64,000 nucleotides of DNA, from NCBI GenBank assembly GCA_916613615.1, contig OU744732.1:27786673-27850672 (forward strand), written 5' to 3'. The notes below the pieces were generated by a model. That model did not search any database, was not told the origin of the DNA, and saw nothing but the letters and a program-made list of their open reading frames with translations. Positions 58,804 through 64,000 of this stretch are shown one piece after another; position 1 is the first letter of the stretch; each line of letters begins with the position of its first letter. This stretch comes from Steromphala cineraria. Its lineage: Eukaryota; Mollusca; Gastropoda; Trochida; Trochidae. The position numbers were made by a program, and so were the translations under genes.

Positions 58804-58929
58804 AAGAGTGTCATATGACATTTACGAAACGAGTGTGAATGGGTGTACATGTATTACCCGAGCGAGAGCGAGAGCGAGGATTATACACAAATTTGAACGA
58901 GTTTCGTAAAAGTCATTTGACACACTTCC
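58804..58929. repeat. Snapback hairpin with GAGCGAGAGCGAG loop
   Basis: GAGTGTCATATGACATTTAC pairs with GTAAAAGTCATTTGACACAC (imperfect), and GTTTCGT pairs with ACGAAAC. The loop holds CCGAGCGAGAGCGAGAGCGA. A full CRE palindrome TGACGTCA follows near 59028. Confidence 0.65.
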
Positions 58930-59196
58930 GAGAGTACTTATTTTTTTATTACCAATTCCTTTCGATTTTACTCTCTTAAAAATATCCGATAAAACAGGTT
59001 GCTGTCCTTGCGACGGTCGGCCACAGTGACGTCACGGTTCAGGGTGCTACTACGTCACAAGCGAACAAATACGGGACAAACAAACGTGGCTAGGTAAAAG
59101 TGATATATGCGAATGGGTAGTATATATGTTTATTATCCATAAACTGTTATTTTACACAATAGTAAACAAAAACGAAATTTTATTTATGGACATTAA

Positions 59197-59409
59197 AGGG
59201 GCAGTAGCACGTTTTTTGATAATTTTATATTTTGAAGTTTTCACTGATAATTGTTAGTTAATGCTAAATGCATTATTTTGACAGTGTCAAAAATGTCATT
59301 ACACAAGCCAATCATCCATAGTCAAAAGACAAAGTATGAAGATTCACACTAAATCCATTGGCGGCCATTTTTGTGTGAACACCTTTAATTCATTTTGTGT
59401 AAGAAAAGG

Positions 59410-59443
<34 letters not shown>

Positions 59444-59578
59444 GGCTAACCTTTACGTTATATATTTGAATTATTACTACTCCATTTAGTTTAAGTACAT
59501 TGTTTTTCAATTGTAACCATTAATTGTCATTTTCCCGACATCACCTTATATTCCCCCTAAAAACGTGCTACTGCCCCT
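59197..59578 (+). mobile_element. TTAA MITE family 1, full copy with (TC)15
   Basis: TTAA lies at 59193-59196 and 59579-59582. The TIRs AGGGGCAGTAGCACGTTTTT and, inverted, AGGGGCAGTAGCACGTTTTT are identical over 20 bp. A (TC)15 microsatellite at 59412-59441 has expanded inside it. Confidence 0.92.
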
Positions 59579-59584
59579 TTAAAC

Positions 59585-60878
59585 ATAATTATTCTGTAGA
59601 ATACTTTTAATCATGAAAATACTCTTAAAAATTTGAAGTTCGACCTTCATTCTCGCGTTCAACTATACACGCTTTTGTTCCGTGATATACAGCAATAACT
59701 TAGAGGGTTTTGCTGAAAGTTTGCTACCAAGACAACCACATAAACACTTATAATAATGCATGTTATTAATAGTTTCGATAATTGACGTAAGTATCTAGTA
59801 CATGAATGATGTTTATATGATGTTATTATCGTAATGTTTACAGGGATACGTACATGTATTGAAAACCACAAATGTCTATATAACAGGTGTCGGTACGACC
59901 AAGCAACACTCAGTAAAAAAGCAGTAAAAAGTATCATAAGGTGACAAGACGTTTGGGAAAATAATCTTCATTCAGTTTAGGCGTGTTGATTGTAGACTTT
60001 TAATTAGACATTTGATAACCCTCAAAACCTAATTTTCCGAGATTTTTATCACAAGTGGGTAGCAAGAGGCAGGTCTTTCATTTTCTTATGAATTACCTCC
60101 CTTATCTCTTACAGTTTGAGAGTTGCATCATTCCTGCTTTATGATAAGCCACCGAATATTCAATTTTGTTTGGTAAAAGTGTGACAAGCCTCAAAAATAG
60201 GACAACAAGAAACATTTTTGTAGATGGATTTTGTCTTCAAATATAGAAAATACTGACAAAACCATAAATTATTATTATAAGGAAACATCAGAAGAATCAA
60301 AATTAGATATTTACAGTGTCATGGCCAGTGTGGAAAAACTAAGGTTTTTGAGATGGGACAAGGGGTTATCATGTTTTCCCCCGAAAATACTATTTAACAT
60401 GTAACATTTTGAAACGTGTTTTTCTCAAAAGTAGAAATGTGTGGGTTATCATAGTCTTGCCCCGGACCCTTCAATTTTAGTGGCTATATCGATTGGTCGA
60501 TTTGTGATACACACATGGTATTCAAGACATTTGCATTGTAACTGAAGTCACTGTTTATTGTAGCAGAGCAAACTGATTTTATTCATCATGATATGCGCCT
60601 CTATAACAATGTAATGATCACGTCATCAATCAGAATACATCTTTCTGCCGGTGTTTATGTTGGGAACAGATGCAACGTATTGCAATCTTCCAAAGAGTAT
60701 GCACATATCTTCGCACATTAACAAGACATCTCATTAACTATATGACCATTGCTTTTTTCGAGGCACTTTTGTGACATACTCAAGCCTCTTGAAAAGCAGT
60801 GATATACTAATAATGCACTGAAAGGTCCAATTTTGTGCACGATTCGTGTAATTCATGTCGTCACTTCCGCTTCCACAG
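59585..60878. other. Intron 3, last part
   Basis: It is AT-rich and ends at the exon 4 acceptor CGCTTCCACAG. No other feature is supported. Confidence 0.45.
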
Positions 60879-61040
60879 GAGATGCCTACATGGTCGTTTC
60901 TGGACTTCCGACAAGAAATGGAGACCAACATGGCCCGGAAATAGCGAGCCTCGCTTTGGATCTGCTAGATACGATATCAATACTAAAAGTGCCTCATCTG
61001 AAGACAGAACAACTGCGTCTACGCATCGGCTTAAATACAG
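60879..61040 (+). CDS. NIT-domain guanylate cyclase, exon 4 (catalytic core)
   Basis: The exon is 162 bp, phase 1 at both ends. The acceptor is TTCCACAG and the donor G|GTAACA. It begins by completing the Gly of VETIG and gives [14 protein letters not shown], where the Asp (about 460) is the second metal-binding carboxylate. It continues [20 protein letters not shown] and ends [12 protein letters not shown]. This is the centre of the class III catalytic fold. The transition-state Asn/Arg and second purine-recognition residue would come from exons beyond 64 kb. No candidate for the next exon is visible up to the window end, so the following intron is at least 2.9 kb. Confidence 0.95.
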
Positions 61041-62450
61041 GTAACAGTTGACCATGTCTATAATTGAGTCAATCTAAAAGTACCTGGCATGACCTTTGGT
61101 TACGTGCTGATTGTCTGTCTATGCGATGCTTTTTTAGGAGGCAAAACTACCGTGGTTTCTCGTATCAGTATAGAATTCAAAAACAATAATGTACTTTTAA
61201 AAGTAGATATCAATACGTGAAATAAAGAATGTACAGATACATTCAATCAAAGACACATAACTTAATGATTCACATTCTAACATTTCATGCAACACACAAC
61301 ACACTTGTTTAGCTTAACTTCATAGATATACTTGAGGTTGAATATTATTTAATCAATGTTTATGTTATAAAAATAATAATTATGATACAACACATGTAAA
61401 GCATTTATAAACTATTAATACCACACCTGAAAAACACTGTTCTATGTCTTTTGACTTTTTCACTCGATCCTTTTGACTATTTGTATCGGCCTTTTCATCC
61501 TTCGGCCCTATTGACCAGATCTCTGTCACAATAACTCAACCTAGTTAGCTGTAATTTTGTTTATGAACAACTTTTGATCATTTGAAAGGCATCAGTGTAG
61601 TGTAGTTCTATTAGAACAACTTCTCAAAACATTGTCTTGCAATTGACTACATGTATTTTCGTTTTCATGTATTACATAAAACATGTAGTCTGTCACCCAG
61701 ACCCTAAAGCAAAATATTCAATTGACGACAAACATAGTCAAGAAAATTATAGCAAGTCTAGTTGCCTTAGCTTTAGAAATCAAGGCATTGCTTGGGCTCC
61801 TTGTTGTTTTACTATTTGTAATTTTAGTAAAATGTTGTTGATAATGGAAAAATTTATTTCTGAGACTAAATGTTAGTCTAATAAAACACGTTACCTCCCC
61901 TAAAAGTTCTGCCCGATGACTCTGTTTATTAAAGGGGGTTTGGTACAGTACTGGTGTTCATTTAGTTAGCCTAGATATTATTCAATATTCAAAAGCTTAA
62001 AAAAACAACCTCACAAACAATAAAAAAAAGCTTTTCATGAAAAAAGACCTATTTCAATTGCTAACATATCTTATTGTCCTTGAATCCTTATTATCCTTGC
62101 GATGCAACCTTTAGGAAGTCATCGATACGAAATGAAATCGCGCAAATCCATGAATCATGAAAATCACCATAGCGTGCTATGAATAATGAATACGATTGGT
62201 TATAGTTTACGTATTCCATGTCAATTGAAAGTATCAATACTGTCATTAATGACATTTGTAACCTTCACCAACCTCATTTGTAAGGTTATATATTTAATTA
62301 GAACCATGAGAAGCAATCATCATCTGAACCGCTGAGAACAGGCTTTGATAGCATTGTTATTGGAACGTGACTCAATCAATCATCAGTGAACAATTTGGAT
62401 ATATCAGCGAATAAATCATCAATCAAGCTACGATGATAGCATGTAATACT
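61041..62450. other. Intron 4 stretch, AT-rich
   Basis: A TTAAAGGGGGTTTGG near 61930 looks like another TTAA-element start without a partner. No exon is recognised. Confidence 0.4.
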
Positions 62451-62451
62451 A

Positions 62452-62520
62452 CACTCGTCAAAATAAGTTAACGACCACCCCATTTGGCAAAATTAAGAAA
62501 CTTTACAATTCATTCTATTA
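62452..62520 (+). repeat. Solo Tc1/mariner-like terminal repeat
   Basis: TACACTCGTCAAAATAAGTT and AACGACCACC, after a TA dinucleotide, resemble a Tc1/mariner terminal inverted repeat. No matching opposite end is present in the window. It is likely a truncated copy. Confidence 0.4.
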
Positions 62521-62525
62521 CTTAA

Positions 62526-62880
62526 AGGGGCAGTAGTACGTTTTTAGGAGGAATATAAGGAGATGTCAGGAAAATGAAAAATAATGATTTCAAGTGAAAG
62601 ATAATGTATTTAAACTAAATGGAGCAGTAATAATTCAAATATAAAACGTAAAGTTTAGCCATGGGATTTCTTTTCTTACACAAAAAGAATTAAAGGTGTT
62701 CACACAAAATGGCCGCCAATGGATTTTATGTGAATCTTCATACTTTGTCCCCTTACTATGGATGATTGGCTTGTGTAATGTGATTTTTGACACTGTCAAA
62801 ATAATACATTTAGCATTAACTTAGAATTATCAGTGACAAATTTAAAATATAAAATTTTCGAAAAACGTGCTACTGCCCCT
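62526..62880 (-). mobile_element. TTAA MITE family 1, full copy (reverse)
   Basis: TTAA lies at 62522-62525 and 62881-62884. The TIRs AGGGGCAGTAGTACGTTTTT and, inverted, AGGGGCAGTAGCACGTTTTT differ at one base. The core AAAATGGCCGCCAATGGATT is shared with other copies. Confidence 0.9.
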
Positions 62881-62884
62881 TTAA

Positions 62885-63630
62885 TGGATGGACAAAGTCA
62901 TTATCATAATTAATTATCTATTAAGGGTATGTAGCACATCGATTAAAAACCCCGTTAAGTCATGATATTTTGTGTTTTTTTGTAATGAAAAAAAAAGGAC
63001 CAATCGATAAGTGGTATGTAAAGTGATACTCGTACATACTAGTAACCGATAACCGGAACCTAAAGCAAGATCGTTCTTTCATATACTTATGCTTATTATT
63101 AGATATTATTATATATTAATAGATATGATTAGTGTCCATTGTTACCACAAACAAACTCATTATTGACAGTATTCCCAACCTTGCGCCTGGCGTTCCTTCC
63201 ATGTATATATCACTTTGAGTTGATCGATGTCTTGTCAAATCACAAGTGCCAATTATCGAATGACTTCGCAGCCATCATGGTTCATAAAATTACATTATCC
63301 AAAATTAGACATCACTCAACATACACATAATGAATACTTCATCACTTACGGAATATTAGATTAACTAATTAATTTCCTTCGATCCTATTTCGTTTACAGA
63401 CGTGGTCAATTCCATTATGTTAAGCAAATCACATGGTATCTACCTGGAGGTTTGATGGCAACACATTTCTCTCCGTGAGCGTGATTCGTTTTGATTAAAT
63501 TCCTAGCAACCTTTTAACAAACACTCATCGACGTCATTTAGTCCTAGTTATATACTGGTGCGTCATAAAAGTGGATCCTGTTGATTTTGATGTCTTAACA
63601 AATTGAATTCCAGTAGAAACGAATACGATA
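62885..63630. other. Intron 4 stretch, AT-rich
   Basis: No feature is recognised. Confidence 0.45.
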
Positions 63631-63635
63631 TTTAA

Positions 63636-64000
63636 AGAGACACTACGCTTTGGCTATTTTTTCTAGGTTAAAGCTGTGGTAAAGTCTAATTCATCGGTCG
63701 TCAATGTTTAGGTAGGCTTTGCCTATTTTGCACTAAGTAATTGTTATGTTACCTGTTTTTTAGTTTATTCAAGGGCGTGAAAAACGTGTTGTGTCAAGGT
63801 CATCGAACGCCAGAAAATTATCGAGAGAAAAAAATTACAGGTCTGATTATATGCGACCGTGCTCCGAGGAATAAAATAGTAAAAGTAGAGATATATCAGG
63901 GTTCGAACCAAATCACATATGCATGTTGCTGAAAAAAGTTTAGCGCAGACAAAACCAAGTCATAAGCTATCCAATTACAGAAGAAGAACAAGTTATATGG
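63636..64000 (+). mobile_element. Possible TTAA MITE, family 5, left end only
   Basis: After TTAA (63632-63635) comes AGAGACACTACGCTTTGGCT, a TIR-like start of the same style as families 1 and 3. The right end is not found before the window stops, so it is incomplete or runs off. Confidence 0.4.

Overview
This window looks like AT-rich nuclear DNA from an invertebrate, most likely a marine bivalve or related mollusc. The clues are mollusc-style tRNA-derived SINE remnants (CCCGGGTTCGAATCC heads, GCGTTAAACC / ACGTTAAAC tails followed by CACCT or CAACAA), a 145-bp tandem repeat ending in a GGAC/GGAT microsatellite, many short foldback elements, Penelope-like and LINE fragments, and a gene with small exons split by multi-kilobase, phase-1 introns. 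There is no sign of bacterial or organellar organisation. The species assignment is inference.

One protein-coding gene is clearly supported, on the + strand from about 18.7 kb to beyond 61.0 kb. It is a receptor-type guanylate cyclase with a nitrate/nitrite-sensing (NIT) ectodomain. Exon 1A (18672-19005) and a paralogous exon 1B (42485-42821) each encode a short cytoplasmic head, the first membrane segment and the start of the NIT domain. Both end in phase 1 with the same donor context. Exon 2 (48918-49250) continues the NIT domain. Exon 3 (50926-51633) carries the end of NIT, the second membrane segment, the dimerisation coil and the first half of the cyclase with FFSDIVGFT. Exon 4 (60879-61040) carries [11 protein letters not shown] and runs to LNTG; the remaining catalytic exons lie past the window. 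The 3' part of exon 2 is tandemly duplicated with an exact 179-bp period. Two of the copies still form open, phase-compatible 156-bp cassettes.

Region by region: 1-8 kb holds tRNA-like units, perfect or near-perfect palindromes, Penelope-type tails and a CpG-rich spot near 6.5 kb. 8-17 kb holds a 3.2-kb element with 550-bp inverted arms, an 885-bp inverted-repeat element, a LINE 3' end and an 809-bp element with a perfect 9-bp target duplication. 17-42 kb, which is intron 1A if that exon is used, holds two back-to-back TTAA-flanked elements, a LINE remnant, a 63-bp minisatellite, a SINE, a broken PIF/Harbinger transposon with its inverted ends, the 145-bp tandem array and a Penelope-like reverse transcriptase remnant. 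42-64 kb holds the rest of the cyclase gene, with a Tigger/pogo transposase pseudogene and many MITEs in its introns.

The recurring theme is non-autonomous DNA elements. At least five TIR types sit at TTAA targets (Kolobok/piggyBac style), and one of them is present in seven full or partial copies. The rest of the sequence between the listed features is AT-rich and shows no recognisable gene.
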